50,262 nt of DNA from Pseudomonadota bacterium (GTDB taxonomy: Bacteria; Bdellovibrionota; UBA2428), in NCBI GenBank assembly GCA_018001635.1, contig JAGNHS010000017.1, forward strand, positions 1-50,262. The letters are read 5' to 3'. The position numbers and the translations under genes are program-made. Positions 18,969-27,763 of the stretch are shown piece after piece (position 1 is the stretch's first letter; each line of letters begins with the position of its first letter). The notes below the pieces were generated by a model. The model worked only from the letters and a program-made list of their open reading frames with translations. It was not told the DNA's origin and made no database searches.

Positions 18969-19871
18969 ATGTTTAAGCTAGGGGCATCAGCGAGATATCT
19001 ACTTGTTTTTGTTGGTATCTTTATAATGACTAAGATCCTAGCAACCTTCACCGTTCAACAAATTCTCATGATATTTTTCCCAATTGAGCAAATTCCAGCA
19101 TTGCTAGGACAACAAGAAGCCGTGTTTCAGTCCTTGGCGTTGGCGGCGGGACTTTTTTGCTCCTCTGTTTATGAATCGAATTTAAAAAGCGTCAAAGTCG
19201 CCATTATAAAATTTTTTAAAAGCCCCTGGGGCAACGAAGAACTCATGAGCAAGATTATGAGCTCTTCCTTTTATGGATTTTTATTTGCTTGCTGTGTTAT
19301 CGCCGTTTCCATTTTCTTTGGATTTGTAAAAATTGAAGCACCCTCAATGGCGAGCGCTCAGTTTCTACGAATTATTCCTACACTAATCCTGCAAAGTCTT
19401 TTTTTTCTCATCTGGATAGTCATTTTAGAAAGAACTAGACAACTTCTCATTCCCCTACTTTTTCAAAGCATCGCGACGGGTTGGAGCCTGATTATTTATT
19501 GCGGCTTTGAATCTCAACTCCTCTACTCGTTTTACGAAAGCATCACTCCTCCAGCGGCCTTTTCCCCTATTAAAATTATATTCTGTATATTTTTATCTTT
19601 GGCGTTGAATTTGAGTTATTTACACCACTTAAAATTCTATCCTCATCGAAGATACAAAAGTGCTGTTAGAACTTCTTTCTTATGTGGTTTATGGTTTAGC
19701 TTCATTCATATATTTGGCCAAAACATCGCTGAATGGAGAGCGGCTTCACTTATGCAAATTCTTCAAGGTCCACTTCAAATGAACCAAGCCTACCTGTATT
19801 TAGCTCTCTTGATACTGCTCACTAACACCATGCTTCAGGGTCTACTCAAAGAAAAAGTCATTCAAACATAA
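18969..19871 (+). CDS. Polytopic membrane protein, unknown (possibly degenerate CPBP fold)
   Basis: 300 residues with about eight hydrophobic segments. The stretch LIWIVILERTRQLLIPLLFQSIATG followed later by FSFIHIFGQ is laid out like the CPBP/CAAX-protease family, but the usual paired glutamates are absent, so enzymatic activity is doubtful. A ribosome binding site AAAGG lies eight bases before the ATG. It is divergent from trmFO with 55 bases between starts, and tolQ begins 52 bases downstream on the same strand. Confidence 0.7.
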   Translation: MFKLGASARYLLVFVGIFIMTKILATFTVQQILMIFFPIEQIPALLGQQEAVFQSLALAAGLFCSSVYESNLKSVKVAIIKFFKSPWGNEELMSKIMSSSFYGFLFACCVIAVSIFFGFVKIEAPSMASAQFLRIIPTLILQSLFFLIWIVILERTRQLLIPLLFQSIATGWSLIIYCGFESQLLYSFYESITPPAAFSPIKIIFCIFLSLALNLSYLHHLKFYPHRRYKSAVRTSFLCGLWFSFIHIFGQNIAEWRAASLMQILQGPLQMNQAYLYLALLILLTNTMLQGLLKEKVIQT

Positions 19872-19923
19872 GTCGCAAAGAGTCTTAGTCGTCTTATGGA
19901 CGTTTGAGATTTGCCTCGATAGA

Positions 19924-20616
19924 ATGCAGTCTATGGAATTATCAGCACTTTCTATTGCCGCAGGCACTGGCCCCGTTGTTAAACTTGTTCTATTAATTTT
20001 AATAGGCAGTTCAGTTTTATCCTGGACAATTATTTTTGCAAAATGGAGCACCTTCCGGCAAGCCACTCAACAAACCAATAATTTTATGGATTTGTTTTGG
20101 ACTGGAAAATCACTCGACAATATTTTTTCTGAAACTAAAAACCTTACAGCCAGTCACGTATCCAATGCTTTCCGTTCGGCTTATCAAGAATTTCAAAAAC
20201 TTTCGGCTAAAAGCAAAGAAAATCCTGAGACCAGCAACCAAGTTATCAACCAGGGAATAGAAAACGTTCAACGAGCTCTAAAGAGAGCTTCCGCAAAAGA
20301 AATTCTTCGACTCGAAAAACTTCTCCCCTATCTAGCGACTATCGCTTCGGTAGCCCCCTTTATTGGTCTTTTTGGAACTGTATGGGGAATCATGGACAGT
20401 TTCCGTGCACTTGGAGCTGGAGGCCCCGCCACACTTCAACGTGTTGCCCCTGGTATTTCCGAAGCCCTTATCGCGACAGCCGTTGGACTTGCCGCCGCCA
20501 TTCCCGCTGTTATTTTTTACAATCAATTCATCAGTCGCTTGAGAATTTATAGAAACGATCTCGATGGATTTAATGCTGATTTCACCAACATTTTAAAAAG
20601 AAGTTACATAGGTTAA
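19924..20616 (+). CDS. tolQ: TolQ/ExbB-type proton channel subunit
   Basis: Forms, with TolR, the inner-membrane motor that uses the proton gradient to drive TolA. The 230 residues have three membrane helices (near 13-35, 135-157 and 172-195) with the family motif LATIASVAPFIGLFGTVWGI and the conserved GISEALIATAVGLAAAIPA. An alternative ATG three codons in (19933) is possible. First gene of tolQRAB. Followed by tolR after three bases. Confidence 0.94.
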   Translation: MQSMELSALSIAAGTGPVVKLVLLILIGSSVLSWTIIFAKWSTFRQATQQTNNFMDLFWTGKSLDNIFSETKNLTASHVSNAFRSAYQEFQKLSAKSKENPETSNQVINQGIENVQRALKRASAKEILRLEKLLPYLATIASVAPFIGLFGTVWGIMDSFRALGAGGPATLQRVAPGISEALIATAVGLAAAIPAVIFYNQFISRLRIYRNDLDGFNADFTNILKRSYIG

Positions 20617-20619
20617 TCG

Positions 20620-21054
20620 ATGGCATTTAACGTTTCAGGTGGAGATGACGACTTAGACCAAGGGCCCATGCCAATGGCCGAGATCAACATCATACCTCTA
20701 GTAGACGTCATGCTTGTGATGCTCATCATCACTATGATTACTAGCCCTTTTCTTGAGGTTGGAGTCGACGTCAACCTCCCCGTGGCTGAAGGTAAAAATT
20801 TAAGAAGCGAACAGTTTCAAGAAGAAACCATTACTATTTTTGTTTCTAAAGATCGCAATATTAAAATCGGCTCTACACTTGTAAGAAAAATTGATCTCGA
20901 CACCAAACTTAAAAGTGTTTTCAAAAACCGACAAAGCAAAGAAGTTTTCGTCAAAGCCGATCGCGAAGTTCCTTACGGTTTTGTAGCTGAAATCATGACT
21001 CAAGTTCAAGCTGCCGGAATTCAACGCGTGGGATTGGTCACGCAACCAGAGTAG
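20620..21054 (+). CDS. tolR: TolR/ExbD-type motor subunit
   Basis: 144 residues with one N-terminal membrane helix carrying the essential aspartate in NIIPLVDVMLVMLI, then a periplasmic domain that ends VQAAGIQRVGLVTQPE, typical of TolR/ExbD. It sits between tolQ and tolA with spacings of three and two bases, so assignment to the Tol rather than the Ton system rests on the following tolA and tolB. Confidence 0.93.
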   Translation: MAFNVSGGDDDLDQGPMPMAEINIIPLVDVMLVMLIITMITSPFLEVGVDVNLPVAEGKNLRSEQFQEETITIFVSKDRNIKIGSTLVRKIDLDTKLKSVFKNRQSKEVFVKADREVPYGFVAEIMTQVQAAGIQRVGLVTQPE

Positions 21055-21056
21055 AG

Positions 21057-21932
21057 ATGGATGATCCTCGCTTCATTACGCACTTAGAAGAGTCCTCTAG
21101 AGAAAAAACAGCGCCTGTTGTTGAAGCTGCAAAAATATTACAAGTCAGAGTTCTCCCTAATTATTTTAAAGAAGGTTTTCGCCTCTCCATCATCATTCAC
21201 CTAAGTCTTTTAATGTTTGCGATTTTAGGAAGCGCTATTCGTTCACTGGTGTTTAGCCCTGAAGATTTAAAAAAATTAACTGAACAAGAAATGAAAACAG
21301 CCATTCGAGTGGACGTTCTTGATTTACCCAATCAAAAACTCAGCGAGCTGCAAGATGTTGACCTCAGCAAAGAGGCGGCTCCGACCCAAGACATCCCAGA
21401 GGCTGAAGACGATAAAGATAAAATGGTACTAGAAAAGAAAGAAGAAGAAAAAAAATCCGAAGTTGCCAATAAAGCCTCTGCCAAAAAAAGATTGGAACAA
21501 CTTAGAGACGAACTGCGTGCTGATGCCAAAAGAAAAGCTCTCATGGATAAACTTAAAAAGGAACAAGCAGGCGCCCTCAAAAACAAGCGCCAAGCTTTGG
21601 CTGGAAATAAACTTTCCGAAGGATATTCCTTAACAGGAGACGTGGCCCGCGATGGCGATGTCCATGCAGGAAAAGTTAAAAACCATCTTTATCGTTATTG
21701 GAAAGTTCCTGGATGGATGATGTCATCAAAACAATTTCACACTGAAATTGTTGTTAAACTCGGTCCCAATGGTGAGGTTTTGTCGCAAAGTCTTCGCAAA
21801 AGCAGCGGCAATTCTGAATATGATCAATACGCAATGGAAGCGATCAAGGCTGCCGATCCTTTTCCAGCTCCGCCTGAATCGCTTAGAAGAATTTATCTTG
21901 AGGAGGGTATGTTATGTGCGTTTCCAGAATAA
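21057..21932 (+). CDS. tolA: TolA-like energy transducer
   Basis: 291 residues. One membrane helix near residues 43-65 follows a cytoplasmic N-terminus. A long lysine/glutamate/alanine-rich helical region (about 125-195) spans the periplasm. The C-terminal domain (about 200-291) is TonB/TolA-like, with HLYRYWKVPGWM and VVKLGPNGEVLSQSLRKSSG. It would link the TolQR motor to TolB and outer-membrane partners. Its TAA stop shares its last base with the tolB start. Confidence 0.9.
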   Translation: MDDPRFITHLEESSREKTAPVVEAAKILQVRVLPNYFKEGFRLSIIIHLSLLMFAILGSAIRSLVFSPEDLKKLTEQEMKTAIRVDVLDLPNQKLSELQDVDLSKEAAPTQDIPEAEDDKDKMVLEKKEEEKKSEVANKASAKKRLEQLRDELRADAKRKALMDKLKKEQAGALKNKRQALAGNKLSEGYSLTGDVARDGDVHAGKVKNHLYRYWKVPGWMMSSKQFHTEIVVKLGPNGEVLSQSLRKSSGNSEYDQYAMEAIKAADPFPAPPESLRRIYLEEGMLCAFPE

Positions 21933-23386
21933 TGAATAAAAATCTTGTCGTTTTTCTTTTGTTTGTTTTTAGCGTTTCATTTTTAAGAGCTCAAGAAGTC
22001 TCAAGCGACAGCTCACCTGCTCCAGCCTCTACAGCTGCACCCACACCAAGCCCCAGCGCTGCACCAGTCACCAATAATCCTGGAGTGGGCTCCGACACTA
22101 GCGCGGCGAGTGCGGCCTCAAACTCTTCAGCCCCTCGAATATACATTCCAGTGGGCCAACCGAATCTTAAGAAGATACTTTTAGCCATTGAGCCCACGGT
22201 GGGCCCCACAAAAGAAGCTACGGCTTTTTATCAAACTCTTTTTAACGACATGGAATTTACAGATCTCTTTGCCATGGTTCCCGAAAAAGAACTCCAAAAA
22301 AGCGGTGGTTTAACATTAGGCTCCTTTAACTTTAATGCCTACAGAGCTCAAGGTGTCGAATTCCTCATAAAAAGTGCTCTTAGAATTAATGGGAAAAAAA
22401 ATCTCGAAGCAGAACTTCGTCTTTATGATGTGTCGAGAGGCATTCAAATTCTAGGTAGAATTTACCCCTTCGTTTCTGTCTCTTCGGAACCTGCACGAGA
22501 ATTAGCCCATTTTACAGGCAACGACATCATGAAAACACTCACAGGAGAAGATGGAATTTTCAGAACTCGGATCATAATGAGTTGCGGTAGCAAACGAAAA
22601 GAAATTTTCATTATGGATTTTGATGGCAACAACATCAAACAATTAACTAATGATGGTAATTTTGCATTATCACCTTCTTGGGGCCCCGATGGTCGAAAAA
22701 TTGTTTTCACGTCTTACCGACCTCCCGTCAAAGGTGCCATGCTCAACCCTAACTTGTATTTGTATGATTTAGTTAAAAGTGCGCGAAGTGTGCTCACGGC
22801 GGCTCGGGGTATTAACTCGGGCGCTGATTTTCACCCCAATGGAGATAAAATTGCTTACACGTTTTCACAAAACGGAAAACCGGAAATTTATATCCTCGAT
22901 TTAAATTCAAACGTAAGAAAACCTTTCACAAAAACACAATTCTTTAGCGTTGAGCCCGATTGGTCTCCCGATGGAACAAAATTAGCTTATTCAAGCAGCC
23001 TCACAGGTCGCCCACATATTTACGTGGCCAATGCCGATGCCTCAGGAACCCCCGTTCAACTCACTAAAGTAGGGGTTTACAACAGCTCACCTCGATGGAA
23101 TCCCAAAGGCACACGCATCGCCTTTTCTGGCCAAGAAAACATGGCCAATAATTTCAATATTTTTCTAATTGATCCCAACGGCTCAAATCTAGTGAGACTT
23201 ACGGACGGTTTAAAATCGAGTGAGAACCCTAGCTTTAGTCCTGATGGACGCCATATTGTTTTTTCCAGCAATAGAGATGGAAACTATCGATTATACGTGA
23301 TGACTGACCAAGGAACGAACATCCGACCTTTATCGCCTCAAAAATTAGGGGACTGTAAACAACCCTCGTGGTCGCCGCGATTGTAA
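21932..23386 (+). CDS. tolB: Tol-Pal system beta-propeller protein TolB
   Basis: A periplasmic protein with a signal peptide (MNKNLVVFLLFVFSVSFLRA). A proline/alanine/serine-rich linker of about 45 residues is longer than in E. coli TolB. The N-terminal domain follows, then a six-bladed propeller with repeated motifs such as PSWGPDGRKIVFTSYR and PSFSPDGRHIVFSSNRDG. I chose the ATG at 21932, which overlaps the tolA stop by one base (TAATG), over the in-frame ATG at 21914. No pal or ybgF gene follows; xseB comes next. Confidence 0.95.
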   Translation: MNKNLVVFLLFVFSVSFLRAQEVSSDSSPAPASTAAPTPSPSAAPVTNNPGVGSDTSAASAASNSSAPRIYIPVGQPNLKKILLAIEPTVGPTKEATAFYQTLFNDMEFTDLFAMVPEKELQKSGGLTLGSFNFNAYRAQGVEFLIKSALRINGKKNLEAELRLYDVSRGIQILGRIYPFVSVSSEPARELAHFTGNDIMKTLTGEDGIFRTRIIMSCGSKRKEIFIMDFDGNNIKQLTNDGNFALSPSWGPDGRKIVFTSYRPPVKGAMLNPNLYLYDLVKSARSVLTAARGINSGADFHPNGDKIAYTFSQNGKPEIYILDLNSNVRKPFTKTQFFSVEPDWSPDGTKLAYSSSLTGRPHIYVANADASGTPVQLTKVGVYNSSPRWNPKGTRIAFSGQENMANNFNIFLIDPNGSNLVRLTDGLKSSENPSFSPDGRHIVFSSNRDGNYRLYVMTDQGTNIRPLSPQKLGDCKQPSWSPRL

Positions 23387-23425
23387 GACTAGCCCAGTTC
23401 TTACAAATAAGATAAGGTCAGCCCC

Positions 23426-23641
23426 ATGATCGATGCGGATCTAAAAAAACTTGAACAATTGGCCAAAGAACTTGAAGGTACTGATTTACCACTCGAAGAA
23501 AGTTTGAAAAAATTTAACGAAGGAGTGGAATTAGTTCGAAAGTGTTCAAAATCCATGAACGAGGCTGAACTTAAAATTAAGGAAATCCTCGAGAAAGACA
23601 ATGGAACTTTTAGCGAAAAGGCGCTTGATGACTCCAAGTGA
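23426..23641 (+). CDS. xseB: Exodeoxyribonuclease VII small subunit
   Basis: 71 residues of two antiparallel helices with the family pattern LEQLAKELEGTDLPLEESLK and FNEGVELVRKC. It binds XseA, which degrades single-stranded DNA; xseA is not in the window. The end overlaps the start of the prenyl transferase gene, as is common in xseB-ispA pairs. Confidence 0.93.
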   Translation: MIDADLKKLEQLAKELEGTDLPLEESLKKFNEGVELVRKCSKSMNEAELKIKEILEKDNGTFSEKALDDSK

Positions 23642-24455
23642 TTTCTTTTTTGCACAGCAGACCATAGAAAGTCGCGCGCAAGATATTCTCAATAAACTGA
23701 ATTGGCACAAGGAACTCTACGATCACGCCCTTTACGCATTGAGGGGCGGTAAAGCCGTTCGCCCCACACTTATGTTTTGGATTGCAAAACAATGGGGACA
23801 CAACTCTCCCACTGAAAATTTAATTTTGGCGGCTCTCAGCCTTGAAATGATTCATGCGTATTCGCTGATTCACGACGACCTCCCTTGTATGGATAACGAC
23901 GATTTCAGAAGAAACCGTCCCACTCTGCATCGACTCATGGGAGAAGCTCCCGCTCTTTTATTAGGAGACTCTTTACTGACGGGGGCCTTTGAAATTCTAT
24001 CTCAATGCACACTGGAAGCTCCCGACACCCTTTCTCTAATTAAGGAATTAAGCTCCGCTTCAGGAGCCGCTCAATTAGTGGCGGGTCAACTAGACGATCT
24101 CAAATTCGAAAAAAATCTAAACACAAGTTTAGAAACATTCCACGATATTCATCGCCGAAAAACTGGAGCCCTTTTTGGTGCTGTTTGCAGTATGAGCTAT
24201 TTTGCCATTAAACCCTCGCACGTCGACAAATCACAATTAAACGAACTCAGAAATTGGGGCATCGATTTAGGGATTATCTTTCAATACATTGATGATTTGC
24301 TCGACAATGGAACACTCCTCCAAAAATTAGGACGCGAAGAACTCCTAAACAAATGCCATCAACTCTCAGATAGCCTCATCCAAAGATCTTCCCAATTTTG
24401 GAATTCCAAAGAAAGTCAAAGTCTCCTTGAATATTTCCTCAAAAGACAGTTGTGA
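23628..24455 (+). CDS. ispA: Polyprenyl (farnesyl/geranylgeranyl) diphosphate synthase
   Basis: Condenses isopentenyl diphosphate with allylic diphosphates to make the C15 or C20 precursor of quinones and undecaprenyl carrier. First aspartate-rich motif DDLPCMDNDD with the following RRNRPTLH, and second motif YIDDLLD, are both intact; GGKAVRP near the start is the substrate-binding stretch. I chose the ATG at 23628 (275 residues), which overlaps xseB by 14 bases; an ATG at 23601 adds nine residues. Chain length of the product cannot be fixed by eye. Confidence 0.92.
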   Translation: MTPSDFFFAQQTIESRAQDILNKLNWHKELYDHALYALRGGKAVRPTLMFWIAKQWGHNSPTENLILAALSLEMIHAYSLIHDDLPCMDNDDFRRNRPTLHRLMGEAPALLLGDSLLTGAFEILSQCTLEAPDTLSLIKELSSASGAAQLVAGQLDDLKFEKNLNTSLETFHDIHRRKTGALFGAVCSMSYFAIKPSHVDKSQLNELRNWGIDLGIIFQYIDDLLDNGTLLQKLGREELLNKCHQLSDSLIQRSSQFWNSKESQSLLEYFLKRQL

Positions 24456-25240
24456 AGAAAAATAAAATTCGAGCCGACGAGGCCCTTGTATTACAAAAAC
24501 TTGTTGAAAATCGTAGCAAGGCCCAAGCACTCATCATGCAAGGTAAAGTTTTTAGATGGGATGAAAGACAAAATAAAAACGTTAAAGTTGAAAAAGCTGG
24601 TCAAGCAGTTCAAATCGAAGACAAATTTGAAATAGAAAATCCATTTCCTCTCGATGTGGGTCGAGGGGCTTTAAAATTAAGAGCCGCATTTAATTTTTGG
24701 CCCGAACTTAAAACTGTTACTGAAAAGGCTCTGGCTCTCGATATAGGAGCGAGTACCGGAGGATTTACTCAGGTTCTATTAGAAAACGGTGCTCAAAGAG
24801 TTGTCGCTCTCGACGTTGGACGCAACCAATTGCATGAACGCCTAAAGAACGATCCTCGAGTCCTCAATCTTGAAAAAACTCATATCCTTGAAGTTCAAGA
24901 AAACCTCTGGTCTGATAATCATATTCAAATTCCATTCGACATTATCGTGAGTGATCTTTCCTTTATCTCTCTTAAAAATATCATTCCCAAAGCTTTTCCA
25001 TGGCTCAAAAAAGGTGGGCGCTGGCTTTTACTGGTAAAACCACAATTCGAACTCGATGCTAAAAAAGTTCCCAAAGGTGTTGTTAAGAAAGATGAAGACC
25101 GCATTTTAGCCCTCAACAAAATTCTTAACGTAGTTCAGGAACAAAGCGAAATTCTTGATTATGAGCATCAAGAATGCCCTATTGCTGGAGGCGAAGGCAA
25201 TCGTGAATTTTTACTCATCTTAAGAAAAAAGTCATTTTAA
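24452..25240 (+). CDS. tlyA: TlyA-family rRNA 2'-O-methyltransferase (hemolysin A family)
   Basis: 262 residues: an N-terminal S4 RNA-binding domain (ADEALVLQKLVENRSKAQAL) and a Rossmann-type FtsJ/RrmJ domain with the SAM motif LDIGASTGGFTQVLLENGA and the catalytic lysine context LLVKPQFEL. Members methylate ribose in 16S and 23S rRNA and affect capreomycin sensitivity in mycobacteria. It starts at a GTG whose last bases overlap the ispA stop (GTGA). Confidence 0.93.
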   Translation: MKKNKIRADEALVLQKLVENRSKAQALIMQGKVFRWDERQNKNVKVEKAGQAVQIEDKFEIENPFPLDVGRGALKLRAAFNFWPELKTVTEKALALDIGASTGGFTQVLLENGAQRVVALDVGRNQLHERLKNDPRVLNLEKTHILEVQENLWSDNHIQIPFDIIVSDLSFISLKNIIPKAFPWLKKGGRWLLLVKPQFELDAKKVPKGVVKKDEDRILALNKILNVVQEQSEILDYEHQECPIAGGEGNREFLLILRKKSF

Positions 25241-25273
25241 CTTAAGAAGAAGCCCGGCTATAATCGAGTCTTC

Positions 25274-26239
25274 ATGTCATTAAAAAAAATTGCATTCATC
25301 TTGTTTAGTGGGCTTCTTATAAGTTCTTGTGCGAGTAAAAAAACTATTCCTTCTGAAATTGAAACACCTACGCCCCAGACTTCAAGTGAGAATGAGCTCC
25401 TTGCACCGCCCATCGTGAGCGAAGATATACCTAAAACTAACTTACCCAAAGCGATTCATTATGGAATCTTAATACGTGCTGTTGGACTCGACGCCTTTGC
25501 TGCGCTTGGTTTTTTACAAGAAATGGAAAAACGTGGCCACAAAATTGATTTTATCGCTGGAACAGGATTTGGATGCTGGATAGCCAAAAACTGGGGAGCT
25601 CAAAATCGAGGAAATTTCACCGAATGGCAATCCTTTAAATTTTCAGATTGGAAATCTCTAGAGTCCTCTCTTTTAGATAAAGTGACCCCTCAACATGCTG
25701 TCAAAAGATTTGAAGCTTATTTATCTAAAATTTCTTCTACTCAACGTAAAAACCAAGACAGTATTGGATGGGCTTGCCCCTTATTTCTTCTACAAAACAA
25801 CCAATATTCATTCGTGAGTGGCCGAGAAATGCCTTTTACTGAAAACCTCATGAAAGAGTTAGAATTAGACATTCTAGGCTTTGGTCCTTTCGCTCATAAC
25901 CCTGATTTCAAATCGGGATCAAAATACGATTATCCACTAAATCAATGGGTAGAAAAATTAGATAAACTCTGGACCAACGAAAGGGGCGATGAGCGCGCCT
26001 GGATTGTTTTGGACACTTCTTTTCTTGTCTTAGAATGGAGTCGCGTCAGTAATTCCCACGACATTGGATTAAGCAACAATAATCTGCGCTGGGCTCGAAC
26101 GGCCGTCACTAAACTTAACAATCCCGAAGCTTCTCAAATAAAAAACTTTGATTTACGAAGAAATTATTTATTACAAGGTAGAAATGCAGCCAAAATATTC
26201 TTTGACCATCCTCGTTACCAACAATTTTTTGCCTGGTAA
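25274..26239 (+). CDS. Lipoprotein with patatin-like fold lacking the catalytic serine
   Basis: 321 residues with a clear lipobox ISSC (Cys19). Residues 60-105 follow the start of a patatin/RssA phospholipase domain: a strand IHYGILIRAVG where the oxyanion glycine loop should be, the helix AALGFLQEMEKRGHKIDFIAG, then GTGFG at 96-100 where active enzymes have GxSxG. The nucleophile serine is glycine and the glycine-rich oxyanion loop is absent, so it should be inactive as a lipase. Beyond residue 110 similarity fades. A TATAAT lies 10 bases before the ATG. Function unknown; perhaps a structural or binding role. Confidence 0.7.
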   Translation: MSLKKIAFILFSGLLISSCASKKTIPSEIETPTPQTSSENELLAPPIVSEDIPKTNLPKAIHYGILIRAVGLDAFAALGFLQEMEKRGHKIDFIAGTGFGCWIAKNWGAQNRGNFTEWQSFKFSDWKSLESSLLDKVTPQHAVKRFEAYLSKISSTQRKNQDSIGWACPLFLLQNNQYSFVSGREMPFTENLMKELELDILGFGPFAHNPDFKSGSKYDYPLNQWVEKLDKLWTNERGDERAWIVLDTSFLVLEWSRVSNSHDIGLSNNNLRWARTAVTKLNNPEASQIKNFDLRRNYLLQGRNAAKIFFDHPRYQQFFAW

Positions 26240-26282
26240 GCAGCTTCTCCAAATGGAATAGCCGATCTACAATAAGGGTAAT

Positions 26283-26753
26283 ATGAAAGATCATCTTAAA
26301 AAATGCTTTTTGTTTAGAAACTGGAACGATAATGAGCTCACTCAGTTAGCCAAGACCTGCTTTGAACTCGAGCTCAGCATTGGTCAAACTTTATTTTTAG
26401 AAGACGACGTTTCTGATTCTTTATTTGTTGTTAAAAGTGGAAGTATTAATATTGAAAAAACCACTGGAGAGAAAGACCAAATGATTGCTTGCATAGATGC
26501 AGGATCTTACTTTGGAGAATTGGGAATACTTGCCGATCAACCTGGACACGACAAACGTTCGGCTTCTGCAACAGCTAAAGAAAACGCTTCAGTGATTAAA
26601 ATCCCTTATGCGGGTCTCTTAACTTTTATAAAATCCAATCCAATTTATGGAGCGGCTTTTTACAAAAACATTGCCGTCGCTTTATCCTTGAGAATTCAAA
26701 AAACTTCTCAAGACTTAGCCAGCCTTAAAGCCTTAAGACTCAGAAGTTTATAG
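26283..26753 (+). CDS. Stand-alone cyclic-nucleotide-binding domain protein
   Basis: 156 residues covering one CNB domain like the N-terminal half of CRP, without a DNA-binding domain. The phosphate-binding cassette is YFGELGILADQPGHDKRSASATA, with the expected glutamate and the RSA(S/T)A arginine, so cAMP or cGMP binding is plausible. A final short helix ends at residue 156. It lies two bases upstream of the Sua5-type gene and may be co-transcribed with it, though no functional link is apparent. Confidence 0.87.
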   Translation: MKDHLKKCFLFRNWNDNELTQLAKTCFELELSIGQTLFLEDDVSDSLFVVKSGSINIEKTTGEKDQMIACIDAGSYFGELGILADQPGHDKRSASATAKENASVIKIPYAGLLTFIKSNPIYGAAFYKNIAVALSLRIQKTSQDLASLKALRLRSL

Positions 26754-26755
26754 AC

Positions 26756-27763
26756 GTGACTCTACTACTCGATCTCGAACATCCTGAGCAGATCGATAGA
26801 GTCATAAAATGCTTTAAGATTGACGAACCCGTCGCTCTTCCAACTGAAACTGTTTATGGATTAGCGGCCCCTTTAAACAATGAAAGAGCCATTGCTAAAG
26901 TTTATAAGCTTAAAGCTCGCCCCTACTTCAATCCTTTAATTGTGCACGTCTTAGACTGGGAGCAAGCCATGAGATATCTCGACAATCCGCCTTCCATGGC
27001 TCAAAAACTTGCTGAAAAGTTTTGGCCCGGACCTCTAACTCTTTTGCTTAAAAAAAATTCTCGAGTTCCAGATTTATGCACCAATGCTTCGCCTTGGGTG
27101 GCTGTTCGCGCTCCTAAGCATCCTCACTTCAGAACTATTTTGCATAGATTAAACTCTCCACTTGTGGCTCCAAGCGCAAACCGCTACACGCAAGTCTCAA
27201 CAGTCACAGCTCAAGATGTCATAGAAGAATTAGGTCCGTTTGGACTCGAAGCCGTAGTTGAAGGAGGTCGTTCAGAGCTTGGAATGGAAAGCACCATTGT
27301 TCAGGTTCTCAACGAAAATGAAATACAACTCTTAAGACCTGGAGCCCTCAGCCTTGAATCGATAAAAAGATTTTTAGGTGAAGGAATTAAAATTTATTCA
27401 ACTAAGAAATCCGAAGAGAACCTAAGTCCCGGCCAAGCAGCCAAACACTATTCTCCAAAAATTCCCACCTTCTTCATTGAAACTCAAAATGATCTTATGG
27501 ATATTGCTCATCTCGATTTTTCAAAAAGCACCCTACTTAGAGTTTTTAAAAAAGACGCTCCGTGGATTGATGCTAAAAATTTTGGAAAGGAATTTATATT
27601 AAGCCCCGAAAATTCAGATCTAATGGCGGCCACCCGACTTTATCGATGTCTTAGAGACCTTGAATCATCAAACACTAACAACATTATTGCCATTAAAAGC
27701 GCCGATGATGGTTTAGGATTAGCCATCAATGACAGATTAAGAAGAGCTGCCGGACGAGGATAA
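26756..27763 (+). CDS. Threonylcarbamoyl-AMP synthase (Sua5/YrdC family)
   Basis: Makes threonylcarbamoyl-AMP, the activated intermediate for t6A37 in tRNAs reading ANN codons. 335 residues: a YrdC domain with ALPTETVYGLAAP and KARPYFNPLIVHV and SPLVAPSANR, then a C-terminal Sua5 domain (SPGQAAKHYSPKIPTFF). The two-domain length matches Sua5/YwlC rather than the shorter TsaC. It starts at a GTG two bases after the CNB gene and overlaps the convergent phosphatase gene by 27 bases. Confidence 0.93.
   Translation: MTLLLDLEHPEQIDRVIKCFKIDEPVALPTETVYGLAAPLNNERAIAKVYKLKARPYFNPLIVHVLDWEQAMRYLDNPPSMAQKLAEKFWPGPLTLLLKKNSRVPDLCTNASPWVAVRAPKHPHFRTILHRLNSPLVAPSANRYTQVSTVTAQDVIEELGPFGLEAVVEGGRSELGMESTIVQVLNENEIQLLRPGALSLESIKRFLGEGIKIYSTKKSEENLSPGQAAKHYSPKIPTFFIETQNDLMDIAHLDFSKSTLLRVFKKDAPWIDAKNFGKEFILSPENSDLMAATRLYRCLRDLESSNTNNIIAIKSADDGLGLAINDRLRRAAGRG

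Noticed and set aside
18914..19051. 46-residue N-terminal extension of trmFO
   Set aside because: Not found in TrmFO proteins and it would cross the start of the divergent membrane-protein gene.
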